From Onthophagus taurus (Eukaryota > Arthropoda > Insecta > Coleoptera > Scarabaeidae): a DNA stretch of 64,000 nt. The notes beneath the pieces are model-generated. The model did not search any database. It worked only from the letters and a program-made list of their open reading frames with translations, and was not told where the DNA came from. Numbering within the stretch: position 1 is the first letter of the stretch; each line of letters opens with the position of its first letter. The position numbers were made by a program, and so were the translations under genes. Shown here in pieces: positions 32,201-47,200 of the stretch. The stretch spans positions 4,285,501-4,349,500 of the forward strand of contig NC_091971.1 in the NCBI RefSeq assembly GCF_036711975.1. Direction: 5' to 3'.

Positions 32201-35200
32201 CGACTGTGCGTGCCCCATGAATATTCATGGAAATTAACCATCTAAAACAAATATTATAAATAATTAATTTAAATTTGTATTGAAAAGAACCTTCTCGGTT
32301 ATTATTTCAAGTTGTTTTTTTATATCTTTTCCAAAATCTTCTGTATTTTCATCAAACGATCTTGCAGAGTTCTTCGAAAAACTTCTTGTTACATTTTCTA
32401 ATTTTTCTAAAACATTATCCGATTGCGTTTTAACTTCCTCAATGGAAGTAAAAACTTCAGATAATTCTTCTTGCATATCTGATTCTCTAACCATTAAATT
32501 ATCCTCTAATTTATCTAATTTACTAAGGATGGTGTTAAGTTTATTCTGCAAGATAACAAATCACATTTTTTAATAACAATACACTCAAGGATATATTATT
32601 AAGTAGTTAGAATTTTTATGCAACACCACGAAAAGCACAAACCGTGAACGGATTCTACTTCTTTGACCAGTTAATTAAACTCTTAAATTGGTTCCTTACC
32701 TCCAGTTTCTTTTCGCTCATATCAATTTTACCTTCGTTGTACACCATTCTATGACTCAAACGTTCGTAGGCGTTGTCTATCTTTCTAATTACGTGGTCGT
32801 TGGCGATATCATCTTTAAAGCGCCTTCCGTTTATCGTTTCGAGGAGCTTTTCCATTTCATTTGACAAGATGGTCTCTAATCTTGTTATTTTCGCTTCTAT
32901 CCCTTCTAATTTTCGACCGAAATGAGCCAATCGACCCTCTACACTTGGCGAATATTGCGTGGAGTATACGCTGTCTAAGTTTCTTAATCTTTCTTCTATT
33001 GATGTTAAAAGTGTTTGTAAATTCTAAAAATTATAAAAAAAATCTTAATAATAATTATTATATAGAAAAGAATTATATAGAAGTAATTGTGAACAAATTT
33101 TAACCGATTAGAACAATTTTGACTCATGCTAACCCCCCTTTTCCTTATTCTGTAGTCTTTAAATTTTCTGGAAAACTTCTCCTTTAATGTTATTGAGTTG
33201 TTTTGTCGTTGTTAAATAAAGTTAAGGTGTTTCCAATCGATTGGTAATATTTTGACACACACCAATAAGCTGTTTTAATTTTCTGGCATCCTTGAAACAC
33301 TTTCAAAGAATGAACAAAATCGATATTCTTCATTCCTTTCCTCTCCTTAAGTATCCTAAGGATGTTTTTAATTGATTAGATCAATTTTGACTCATACCAA
33401 CCAACTGTTTTCTTATTCTCAAGTTTTTTGATTTTCTGGAAAACCTCCGCTTTCATATTATTACTTTGTTTTGCCTTTGTGAAATAAATTCAAAGTGTTT
33501 GCAATCGATTTTTAAATTTTGTGTACAAGGATTTACTATTTCCTGGAATCTTTGAAACTCGTTCATGTATTGTATTTCATAAGTTTTTACTTCTCTCTTT
33601 TATCTTATTTCTTATTATTCTTATTAATACTGGGTTATAGAAGATAAAAAATCCTTTAAAATGAGTCCAAACACGACTACTTTATCTTATAAACTGTCAA
33701 AGTGAAAACAAACGCAATCGAGATTCCGCCATTTTGTTTTAAATATATAATATATAAATATATAGACCTTTTTTTCATTTTTGAATATAAACTAGTCGTG
33801 TTTGGGCTCATTTTAAAGGATTTTTGATCGTGATGAACAATCCGATACGTATTATGTAGATTTCCTTTATTTTTGTATCATAATTAATTCGAAATTTTAA
33901 CAGTATGATCATTTAAAGAGATTTCAAACAAATTTAACCTTTATTGCGGAACCGAGACGTGTATATTAAAGGTTAATATGGAATGTAAATGTTTTTTTTT
34001 GTAAAAAAATTGCTTGGGTATGTTTAACAAGTAAACCCCTTAATATAGATACTGTTTATACACGTACCAAACATGTTTATTATTTCTCCTTTCAAATTTT
34101 CGCATAAATATTTAGGTGAGAATTTACAACAAAAATCAGACGCTTAACTGTCATTAAATAATTGAATTGTAAGATTTAGATTTTTCGCTTGGTTAAGTTA
34201 CTTGGAAAGTACTAAATACTTGTTAAGAATGTTGTTTATAATTAAATCCTGTTATGTAGAATAAGAAAAACTGACTCCCATATAAATGTATTGAACGACT
34301 ATAATTTTTCTGTACGTTGAGTTTCATTTCTAAGAATTTAAACCGTTTATCTCATCGTAGCGCTCAAATACTGATAATAAACTAAGATATCCCCATGTAA
34401 ATACCTGTTGGTTAAGAGAATTTTGGAACTTCTTCGTTTGCCCTCTTGTATCCAAAGAATTTCCGTACGAGCTACCAATAATCATAATGAGAACTAAACT
34501 CACTAAACACACTTCATTCATTTTGAATGTTTATTTTTCCTTCCTTTTTTAATTTCTCTTTCAATACACTTTGATTTCGATCTAAACCGAGAGACGTTCA
34601 ATAAAAGCGAATAGTTGTGTTCACTTTGAGTTCGTCGGCGCAAGATGATGATGATCCACTGCGATGGCTCTCTTATATGAGAACGTCTATAGATAAAGCG
34701 GCGGCCGTCAAGGCGGTTTCTTGAACATTACCAGACAGTAATGACTCAAATCAGTGTGGTTACTACGCCAATATCCTCCTTTTTTTGTTGTTGTTTATTC
34801 ACGTTTTATTTCTGTCGCAAAGTATATTTCTGCTGAGCGTCGAGCCGAACGGAGAAGCTTGGTAGCAATTCGAATCAAACGCGCGGCTTAATCGTAAAAT
34901 CGACTTCTTAGATGGCTTCTTGCCCAGGAATTCCCATCTAACGCGCTTCGCGACGTTCCTTATTACTCCTCCCCCTAATGGTTTATTTGTTTGTATTCAT
35001 TCATTTTCATTCCTTGGGTTTGTTTCGAACGAAATTTCTTAATTCTTTAATTAATTAAGAAAATTAAGTAATAGATTTAATGGCCTTTTATAGTATAGAT
35101 GTTTTATTTTTTTATAGATGCCTCTTTCGTTATTTACAAGGTTTAAAAAGCGGTTACCGTGACGTTAAAACATTTTGGTTTTTATTAATAAAATTTTATT

Positions 35201-38200
35201 ATGAAATTATGTTTCATTCATATTTCTATAGAAATAACGTTTAAGTTATATTTGATTAATTAAAAATATATATTTTACAAATATAGAATATAAAAATTAT
35301 TTCAAAGAATGAATTTTGTTTCCATATTTATCGATTTAGTGGGTTTTTATTCTGTGAATATAATCGTATTATAATATAATCGTTTTAAATTTGCTGCAAA
35401 AAGCAATGCGATTACGTAGTCTTAAACACTTTATAAACAATAATTAACTAACACAAGGGTATTCTAATTAGTTTGAACTTTAAATAACTAACAAGCGTGT
35501 AGAAAAAAGTAAATTATTTCCCTTAGAATATTTAAATTGATTTATTTTTAATTGATTGTAATTTATTTTTAGCCAATTTTTTGGACGATTTAAGTTTTAT
35601 TAAGCGAAATGTATCTCATAGATATCTTCTATTTTGATAACTCATGGTTATTCTTCTATTAGATTTCTTGGAACTCTTCGTTTAAACATATTATGATTCC
35701 TGGTAACCAATTGTTTATACCTGGAAGGAAGTTTTGATTTCGATTTCCTATAAAGTTTTGCAATCATTAAACAAGTTGCTACGATTATGCAATTATCTTA
35801 TTGTATTAAACCCATAACGTATAATATATGTAAATAACAAAGCTTATAAACGTATAATTATTACGAATAAGTAGTGTCTGAGATACATTAATTACAATGG
35901 GTTTCATTTTATGGATTTACCCAAACTTGATAGAATGCGGGCGCAACAATTAAAAACTTTGTCGCACCCGTTACGTTGCTATGTCACACCCGTTACAAAA
36001 TTACACTATCCGTACGTGCTATCCAATGTTTTATCGATATAACAATTGTTATGCCTCTTTCGCAAGAGCACCTCCGCATAAGCAAGCGATATCATATATT
36101 TTTCATAATGATGTAACCCAAAGTTGCTTCTGGTCGAGGTGCAATATTATGTTCTATCAATATAAGAACTCTAATGCCTCGCCCGCAAGCGACCTCGGCT
36201 TAAAAAAGTGATATCATATATTTTTCATAATAATGTAACCCAAAGTTGCTTCTGGCTGAGGTGCAATATTATGTTCTATCGATATAAGAACTCTAATGCC
36301 TCGGCCGCGAGCGACCTCGGCTTAAGAATGCGATATCATATATTTTTCAAAATGAGATAAGCCGAGGTCATTTATGGCCGAGGCGCTACATTACGTGCTA
36401 TCCAATGTTCTATTAATATAACAACTCTAATGCCTCGGCCGCAAGCGACCTCGGCTTAAGAAAGCGATAACATATATTTTTTATGAGGAAAGCCGAGGTT
36501 GCTTATGGCCGAGGCGCTATATTTTGTGCTATCTAATGTTTTATTGATATAACAACTCTAATGCCTCGGCCGCAAGCGACCTCGGCTTAAGAAAGCGATA
36601 ACATATATTTTTTATGAGGAAAGCCGAGGTTGCTTATGGTCGAGGCGCTATATTTTGTGCTATCTAATGTTTTATTGATATAACGACTCTAATGCCTCGG
36701 CCGCAAGCGACCTCGGCTTAAGAAAGCGATATCATATATTTTTTATGAGGTAAGCCGAGGCGCTACATTTTGTGCTATCTAATATTCTATTGATGTAACA
36801 ACTCTAATGCCTCGGCCGCAAGCGACCTCGGCTTAAGAAAGCGATATCATATATTTTTTATGAGGTAAGCCGAGGCGCTACATTTTGTGCTATCTACTAT
36901 TCTATTGATATAACAACTCTAATGCCTCGGCCGCAAGCGACCTCGGCTTAAGAAAGCGATATTATGTATTTTTTATAATGAGGTAAGCCGAGGTTGCTTA
37001 TGGCCGAGGCGCTACATTTTGTGCTATCTAATGTTCTATTGATATAACAACTCTAATGCCTCGGCCGCAAGCGACCTCGGTTTAAGAAAGCGATAACATA
37101 TATTTTTCATAATGAGGTAAGCTGAGGTTGCTTATGGCCGAGGTGCTACATTATGTGCTATCCAATGTTCAATTAATATAACAACTCTAATGCCTCGGCC
37201 GCAACCAACCTCGGTAAGCTGAGGTTGCTCGCGACTGAGGAGCTACAATATGTGCTGTTTAATATTCTATCGATATGATTGCAATTATAATGCCTCGGCC
37301 GCAAGCGACCTCGGCTTGAGCAATCAGACCACAAGCAATTCAAAACAACAGGAAATGCTTGAATTCTAAAGTAACTCCACAACTTTGAAAGATACCAATA
37401 TAAAAAAAATCAACTGATAAGTAATCTAATTTCAAAACAAGGCAACCCAATACCAAAGCAATCCATTTATTGGTTTCCATTACTTTCCAAACGAACTGAA
37501 AGACAAAGACAACCATCTCCAAATCATGCCAACAGTACTCCAAAAGCAACGCAACCTTAAAGCAAGCTAACCTTGTAGCTAACGTTCTTGGTTGAACAAT
37601 CGCAAAGTGGCCCAGTCTAAAGCAATTCAACAACATGGTAACCAATTTCCGCATTTTCATCAAATACAAAGTAACTCTATTCCAAAATATGCCATCTACA
37701 AACTCGAGCATCTCCGAGGCAAACCGATCCAATCTCAAAGCAATTTAATCACCAACTAACCTAACACCTCAAATAACCCAAACCCAAGTACAAGTAACTC
37801 ATCTCCAAAGCAATTCAAGAGAATTTCTTGGTTGGTGGTATTTAACTTCACTTTGTTAATGAGCTTAGGAATTTGTTACATTATAATTTATTATAACAAA
37901 CTTTTTAATAATTAAATTTTATTGTAAAATATTTTTCTTTAAATTTAGGCTGAACTTATCCACATGCGAGCAGAATTAGTAGAATCAAAATCAAAACGTG
38001 AAATATTAGAACAAGAACTGCACAATTTATTGCTACAATTGCACACAGCACAATTAACACAATTGCCAGCACTGAATAATGGACATTACAAACAAGAACC
38101 TGACGTTGATAATATCAAGAAAAAAATTGAAGATGAGTTGAAGAAAAGTCCTAGTCATTCTGTTAAAAGTGAGTTTATCAAAAAATTATTATTATTTTTT

Positions 38201-41200
38201 TTTTGTGATTAATTATAATAAATTTTTTAGAAAGTATTGAAACGGAAGAATTGAAATTTAGTCCTACAACGGTGGAAATAACTCAATTAAAAACGGAAAA
38301 TGCTCAACTACAAAACGAAAACTCCTCTCTAAGGAATTCAATGCTGGCGTTAAATAGCGAAGTTTATGGTGCAAAACTTGCCGCTAAGTACTTAGATAAA
38401 GAGCTGGCGGGACGGATCCAACAGCTACAATTATTAGGTGAAAGAAAGTTACTTTGAGATCATCTCTTCCCAAATAAAAATTATCAGAGAATATCACTTC
38501 TTATAGACCACATAATATTAATATGCATTTGACGTCTGTGATTTGTAGCTTTATCATCTTTTTACGGAAATAAAAGTTTATTTTATTTTAAATAAATATT
38601 TGATTTTTTATTTCTCATTATTTTTTTTTATTCACGTATCACAATTTTTATTAAAAACTTTTTTAAAGTCATGTTTTTTTTTAGGTCGTGAAATGCGCGG
38701 GGATGTTCGAGATAAACTATGGCGACAATTGGAATCCGAAATTTTACTTCAACGACACAAAACCGTGGTTAGAGAATGTAGAAGAAATAGTGTAATGAGT
38801 AACGCTGATAAAATGAGTAAACCCCAAGCACCAATTATAACAGAAAATGGAGAAAATTTTGGCGATATTCGTACCGTTGTCGTCAAAAGAAAACCAGGAC
38901 AAGGATTAGGAATCAGTATTACTGTAATAATTTTATATTACTAAAATATGATTTTTTTAAATTTATTTTGTTGTAATATAATTTTCTTTTTTAGGGTGGT
39001 CGTGAACATGGTGTTCCAATACTTATTTCTGAATTAGAAGAAAATGGCCCAGCTGCAATTTCTGGGCAATTATATATCGGTGATGCAATCCTTTGTGTAA
39101 ACGATCGAGATTTACGTCAAGCGTGTCATAGAGAAGCTGTAGATATTTTAAAACAACCCAGCGAAGAGTGTCGACTTCAAGTACAATATATTGCAGCTGA
39201 TGATAGTGATAATTCACTTGAAGAAGATGGATACAACTTCCAGTAAGTTTGTTTCAGCTATTAACACATTGTTTTCTTTTTATTTGAATGTAGTAACACT
39301 TGAAACACAACCCTATGAGTTTTTTCCTAAAAATTATTAAATTAAATTGCAACAATTTCTTTTTTGAGTTATCCAAATTAAAATTTATGTATGGTTATAA
39401 TTAATTTTAAATTAGTATAAATCATTCAAGAGTTATTTTGGAATCTACAGAAAATGTTTTAAATAAAAGTTTCTTGGTTACTTGTTGTGCATGTTTTGCC
39501 ATTATCTACTTTTGTCCATGACTACCTTATCATATACATATACTTTATGAATGAGTTTTTTAAAAGAAAAGGGTAGTCAACTTGACAGACTAATAATAAT
39601 TATTTGAAACGTCAAAATTTCAAAAAACGTCAATTTAATTCAATTTTTTAGGACTTTTAAAAGGTTTGACATTAAAAAAAACTAAACAAATTCTTTTTTT
39701 CGGATGATTTAAGCATAAATTAATTAATTTTCATAAAGAAAACGACGTTTCATAAAATTGACATTTAATTTTGACAATTTGTTGTGAAGTTGGTTACAGT
39801 CGCTAACATTGAATTTATGCCACATTGACGTTTAAACTTTATTCAAAAATTTATTTAAAGAATGAATTTAGGGAATCATTTTCAATAGTCGTGGATAAAG
39901 TATAGTATTCTACTCACATATAATAATATACTATTTTTCGTATGATTTAAGCATAAATTAATTAATTTTCGTAAAAAAAACATGACGTTTCATAAAATTG
40001 ACGTTTAATTTTGACAAATTGTTGTGAAGTTGGTTACAGTCGGCAACACTGAATTTCTGTGACATTGACGTTTAAACTTTATTTAAAAATTTATTTAAAA
40101 AATGAGTTTTAATGGGTAGTCATTTTTCACAGAGTGATTAATAGCGGTGAATAATCATTATTTATGGCTAATCAACTTGACAGACTAATAATTATTTGAA
40201 ACGTCAAAATTTCAAAAAACGTCAATTTAATTTTTTTAAGACTCTCTAAACGTTTGAGATTAAAAAAACGTAAACAAATTCCTTATTTCGTATGATTTAA
40301 GCATAAATTAATTAATTTTCGTAAAAAACAAACATCACGTTTCATAAAATTGACCTTTAATTTTGACAAATTGGTGTGAAGTTGGTGACATTGCATTTCT
40401 GTCACATTGACGTTTAAACTTTATTCAAAAATTCATTTAATCAATTTCAATAGTAGTCATGGACAAAGTATAGTATTCTACTCACATATAATGAGCTATT
40501 ATTCACTCAGGTTAACTATTAACTAAAGAAATTAACTAAAGAATTTATTATTATTATTAATAGCCTTCATTAACAATCTCTATTGATTGTTTTACATGGG
40601 TTTTGAATTTTTAGGAGCCTGTTTTAAGCACAGATTTTTCAACAAGACAAGGTTTTTTGGCGTCATTATATGATGACCAAGGTTCAGGTTGACATAATGT
40701 TAATCACTGAGTCTCAAGCTCAAACGACCTCAGCTTAATCAGATAAAATCATACATTTCCTACTGTAATTAAAGCCGAGGGGTCATTATATGATGATCAG
40801 TTTGAGGTTGACATAATCAACCATAACATAACCATGACATAATCAAGTTTCAAGTATAATATTAATCAATGAACCTCAGCCTCAAGCGACCTTTTAACCC
40901 CCAACATTTAAAATCTGTTACAGTAGACCCCCCAACTTACGAGCATTTCGACTTACAAGATGTTTAAAATCGAAGGTTATAACTTGACTTACGACAATGC
41001 GTAATATGTACCTTTTTGCGCATCATCCAATTATATTAAGTGAATCTTCGTAGTCAACAGTTGCTTGTTACTGTAATAAAGCTTGTAAGACAGGTTTTAC
41101 CTGAGAGAGAAGACATAACCTCAATTCATTTGACATTTAATTTTTAATTGCTCATAATTCTTTCAAAACTGTTAATATTCTTTCTAAACCATCCAAAACG

Positions 41201-44200
41201 GGAAGATCAGTGTCAGTTACATTTAATTTATCAGATTTTGAACGATTTTGATTTTGGAAATTGGATTTTAAATTTGTAAATTTCAAACTTCTTTTGTGGT
41301 TGGAGAATTCTGAAACCTCCAATGGATGGCTGAAATAGAAGTTACATCCAGAGTAGTGAAGAATTAAAAAAGGTATTAATAAAATAAATTTTGGAATTTT
41401 GACTAGTTCAAAAGAAATTCGCTAATCCAATTCCCTAGGTATTCCCCGATTTTCTTGATATTACAGACATCATAGAGCAATTGTAATTGAACTCTTGAAC
41501 GATAGATGTCTCTTATAGCCGATGTTGAACAATATTTTAATGTATATTTAGAGGGTTACCTTACTGGTAATATTACGGTAACTTAGCAGGTAATATTACT
41601 TAAATTACCTATAATATTACTTTTTGTAATTCCCGACGGTAATGAAAGCTATAACAGTACAAAAACGGGTGCTGTAATGAGACTCCTTACAGCATCCGAT
41701 GCTGTAATGAGATTTTAGTAACATTTTATGGAACCAGTTCAAGTTGGTGACCTTGGATCATTAATTTTTCTAGTTGTCAATGTGACAATTTTTATCTATG
41801 GATGTTTAAACACGTTCTTAGCGTCGAATACAAGGTCCACAATGATGAGGATATTAAACTCTGAGCAATTCCTCTTATTATGGGAGGTGTACATCAAAAA
41901 AAAATTTTAGGTGAATATATTTTGTGTTTTGACAGTTTCTAATTGTCAATTCAAAGTTTCTATTTTGAAGTGTTACGGTGTTACCAACTGCTACATACCT
42001 ATTTCCCTACATTGTCAAAATTTATTTTATTTTTGTTAAAAAAAAAGGATAAAAACGCGAATTACAAAAAATAGTATAAAGAACTTGTTTTTTAATATAC
42101 TATTTTACATCACTAGTATGGGTGATACTTGTTGCGCTTTAATATTCCTAATATGCTGGTCTTCGATATTCCGGCGTCAATTGTAAGTCGTCGGATTTAC
42201 CTCAACGCTAGCTAATACCGCAATTTCTTTTTCTTCCGTAGTTACAGTTGCTCGCCGAGTTCTTTTTCTTGATTCCACATTTCCAGTGTTAGTGAAATGA
42301 TTTACAACTCTGTAAAAGGTACTTCTCGAACGCGTATTTCGATCAGGAAAACGTTCTCGATATAAAGCTATACTATCAGTAACTTTTTTCTGCCACTTTC
42401 TCCATAAATAATTATTATTTCGACATTCCTGCCACACTTAGAGTATCCATGACTTAGTTTAAACATTTTGCCTTAATGTAAAACGATGAAATGAATTCAA
42501 AATTTGTTGGCAAGCAGTTTTTATGCAAATTTAATAATAATAAATTAATAATGCAATTAAGTCTCTGAAAGCGATATTCTGAAAATGCTGACATAAGCAG
42601 TTCCACGAACTCTTGTTTTTTATACGTTATTCTATTATCAAATTGACAAAGGCGGAGAAATGTTGGAACCTTTTAGACCTCTTTCCAAAGGTGTCTCACG
42701 TTAATTGGACCATCCTGTATATTGTCAGAAGTTACAACAGCTTACCACGTAAAATTTTACGCACACAACAATTTAGAAAACACTCAATTTCACCAAAAAA
42801 TGAGTTACTACAAATTTCGTTGCATGAGTCGATGTTAATCACTGAGCCTCAGTCACAAGCAACCTTGGTTTAATTAATCAAAAGATATGCAATCTTTTTC
42901 AATAAAACTGAGGCCGCTTGTGCTTGTGGACCAGGCGCTACAATATGATGACTAGGTTCAGATTGACATAATTAGATATAATCATACATTTTCTACTGTA
43001 ATTAAAGTTGTAGCCGTCGATGCACTACAATATGATAATCATTTTCAGGTTGATATAGTATTAATCACTACGCAATGAACCTCTTTCGATAAAGCTGCGG
43101 CCGAGTCGTCATTATATGATGACCAGCTTCAAGTTGACATAATTAATCGACCCAACTTTATCGTCACTAGGGCTAAAGTGTTATTAGTGAATAAGTACTT
43201 AAAATACGTACAATTTTTTTAAAGTACAAAACGCTAGCCGAACAGCTAAGGTAGCCATGCTGCCAAAGTGAAGTGTGTTAGATTAGAAAAAAGAGGGACC
43301 ACGTTACTGTTAATATTAAAGTCCCTAGATGTACAAAGTGCCAAAATGGCGGTTTGACAGCTTGTCACTCACCACTTATTTACAAAAATATTGCCGTCTT
43401 GTTGCCTTTGGAGTTGCAAAAAGGACTTTCAACTCTTCAGAGTACCACGAGAAAAAAAGAAATGAAATTTGGCGTAATGTTTTGGTTTGTAGTTTTAAAT
43501 TTCCCGCTTGACTTTCGAGCCAAAATGGCGTCAAACCGCGGTACCAGAGACAAGGAAGGATAGAGATGGCCAACTCTACCTTATTAAATTGTACCTTGCG
43601 TACAGCGCCATCCGATGTCACCGCAGAGTACTAATCATAGATTAAAACCAACTTCGACTAGGATAATGGTGTAAAACTGGGCTAACCAACGATATGGCAA
43701 CATTGTTCGCTGCGCATCGAAGCGAAGCGACCGACGTTGCCAGATCGTTGGGGCTAACTTTAACCGCCAAATTTAAAAATAACACAATTAATATTGCTTT
43801 GAAGAAAGGAAATAAATATATTTTAAATGAAAGATCTAATTTCAACATAATAATTTATTATTCTTAAAACTAATAAAATTTGGTTACATAAATAGAATAT
43901 AAGTACGAAGGCTTTCACTGCCGGTGTAATTAAACTAGAACTAATAGTAGCACCATCGAAGACGACTCGAAATCACTTCGAAAGTTTGTAGCTCGTGTTA
44001 GTTCTAATGATAGTGCTATTATTAGTTCTAGTTTTAGTTCAATAAATACAATAATGTTACATTTTGTTTACCCTAACAGTTTTTGTAGCGTCTTCCTGGA
44101 TGGTAATGAAAAGAAATTTGATAAGAACCGGTATCCTTTACCACTTTGTTTGTAAATGGAAATAGCCAGCACTTCTTTTTTCTGATTTCGGGACTGGCTG

Positions 44201-47200
44201 CTAAAGAAATTTCTAGTTTCTTTATTCAAATATTTGAGGTTCACCAATACCTGAGGATTTTTCCTCAATTGTATTAGCTTTTGCCTTATTATTCTGGCAT
44301 TTTTCTCAGCGCGACACAACGTATTTTTTTGCTCCAGTTAGGTTGCAATTGCTGCAGTTCTTTGTAAAAGGTAATTTCCTCCGTTTCTTATCTACAAAAA
44401 TAAAGATAATTTGAAATAAGAATGATTATTCAGTTTTTATGGTATTTACCAATTATTTCTTTTTCATCACTTAGCTGGAACCGTTTCCCATTCATTTCTA
44501 ATGAAATGACAAAATTTTCCTCACAAAATGAGGTTGAAGCAACTTCGCAACCTTGTTGTTTACTACATCCAGGATAGACTTGCATAACAGTTGAACTAGT
44601 TATACCAAGCAGTTTATCGGGGCATACATATTATGTGGGGGTATGAATATATATATATATATATATGGCATGTCGGGGTATAAACATACATAATATGGTA
44701 TATATTGAATTACATAATTATGAAACTAAATAATTCATTTCATACCATGCAGCATACCTGAAGTATCTTCTGTTGGTTGATCTTGTGGAGACAAAAAGCA
44801 ATTATTTATAGTTTCTTCTTACAAATCTAAATGATTTAAAAAACATATATAGATTAAGAAACAAACTTTTTATGCAAAATTTCATTTACCTAGTAAGCAT
44901 AATGTAGGTAGCTTTTTCAATTTCTTATCAACATATTTGCACATTGTTGCAAAATGGTTGGGGCAAACACAGTAGTTACTTAGACGCTTATCATTAATTA
45001 ATTCAAATAATTTTGAATTGTGTTTTCCAGAAAGCCAAGCCATTCGAATAATAGGGTCGGTCGGAAAATAATATCTAGAAAAGCAGAATGAAAGTAATTA
45101 TGCTGTATTAATTAATAATTTTTATAATTTACCTTTTAATGTCTATCATCGCAAGATGGTACACAGCAAGGAATAATAACCGATATTTTTATCATTTAAA
45201 AAATTTTATATGTATTTTACACTTTTTTACACTTAATTACAAAATTACACTCATAAATTACACTTATTAAAAAAATTAACTGATTTATCAATATCATTTA
45301 TATTTGACATCACTCAAAAAAGAAATGAAATATAAGCCGCCTTAAAAGTTGTTTAAATTTGAATTTGTGTAGAATTAGTTATCGACGGTGACATCGGATG
45401 GCGTTGACGATGGTTACAATTTTCGTTCATTTGAGATCCCCCCCCATGCGCGGTACTTTGTAAATCTAGGGACTTTAGTTAATATGGCGGCATTACTTAG
45501 AAGTCGATAAAGTAGCTCCCAAACATTTAAAATCTAATAAAGTTTTCTATATTAATATGTTATTTATAAGCCACGCCAGTAATACTTCAACTGTGAAGTG
45601 CTAAAAATATATCACATAACAGTGACTAAGAAACTTTGTTTGTTAAATACCTACTTTATTTTTATTTATTTATTTTTTTTATTTTTTCCCTGTTTAATTT
45701 CTTTTAGTTACAGATTTTTCGATCGGGAAGTTTGTAGTCCTAACGATTCGATATCTTTACATCCCTTGAGTTCTTCGGGCGTTATTAAAACCCCAACGGC
45801 CCCAAGAACTCCCGATTCCACCTCGCAGAGTGGGTGAGTAATAAAAAAAACCTGCGAGTTTCGTTGTATTGAGCACTGACTTTTATTTTGTACATAAAAT
45901 ATTTAGATTTTAAGTTACCACTGTGTGCTAGAGTAAAAAATACATCATTTTCCAATTTGTGAGTTCCTAAAGAATTTTTTTGGGTGTTTTATTTTATTTT
46001 TTTTTTTTTGTTGAGTGAATGAGTGGAATGAGCACTTAATTATTTTTTTTAATGAAACGAGCGGTATTATTATCTATACTTATTAGTTTGTTTTTCTTTT
46101 CTTTTTTGAATGTAATTTTTATCGTTTGTTCTTTTTTTGTTATAAATAAACGAATTGTTTTATTTAATTCCTTTTTTTTTAGTTGATCCATTTTTTATGA
46201 CCAAGTTGAAAATTAATAAAATCTTTCCAGAATCAGACACGTAATTGGATTTGATACGCCTGATACAACAAAGTTATATAACGAAACTTTCATAATCGAT
46301 CAAGTTATAGATACATTACAAGCGGTCGATATAAAAAATTCAAACGATTTAATAGCTTTAGACACTGAAGTGAGCAATACGAAAGTAACCACGGAAGAAA
46401 ACACAACTCAAAAAGATTTAACCTTTTTGAGCGAAAACTTGGATTTAAAAAAACTTCCTAATTTAAACTGTTCGACGAACTCGTTAAACTCCGAAAATTT
46501 ATCCTCGCCAATGCAAACCAGTACGGATATGTTCGTGGATTCCGAAGTACTCTCAACAGATTCGCAATCGCCGAAAACCGCGGATAAACCCGCAAAAGCG
46601 GAAGTTTCAAAATACGACTATAAAAAAAAAACCGTTTACGATTCGAACGAAACTTTTTCATTAACAAAAAGCGACCAAAGTCTTTTAAATTCCGCGGAAA
46701 GTGACGACAGTTCCCCGGTACATAAAGCTCCAAGGGATTACAAAAAAGTTCAACGCCGATACAAAACGAAAAAATATTTCGGCGTGAAAACGTTGCAGAG
46801 TATTTTTGGAAAACACAACGGTTATTCGGACGTTTCGAGCACCGCATCGGATTTCGGGGACGATTTGAATCAGAATAAACCCGAAAGTTGTTACAAAGAA
46901 ATAGGAACCGATTCGGAAAACGCTAATTTAATCGATATCTCATCGCATGAAAACAATAATTTATCAAACTCCGTTGAGACGACGCCCCAATTCGAAGAAA
47001 ACATTCATAGCATACTATCAGAAATGTTTCGGAGAAATTTCGACTTACAAAAAATTGATGCGACGACAACAACTCAATCAAAAACCACAAAAAAATCTTT
47101 ACGCGTTGGAAAAGCTTTAAGATTATGTCCCAACGATGAATTTTCATACGGAAACGTTTACAACGATCAAAAACGTGAAAAATTACTCGCACGATACGTT

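Noticed and set aside
42930-43170. tRNA- or SINE-like origin for the CCTCGG module
   Set aside because: I looked for A and B box promoter motifs and an A-rich tail and found neither.
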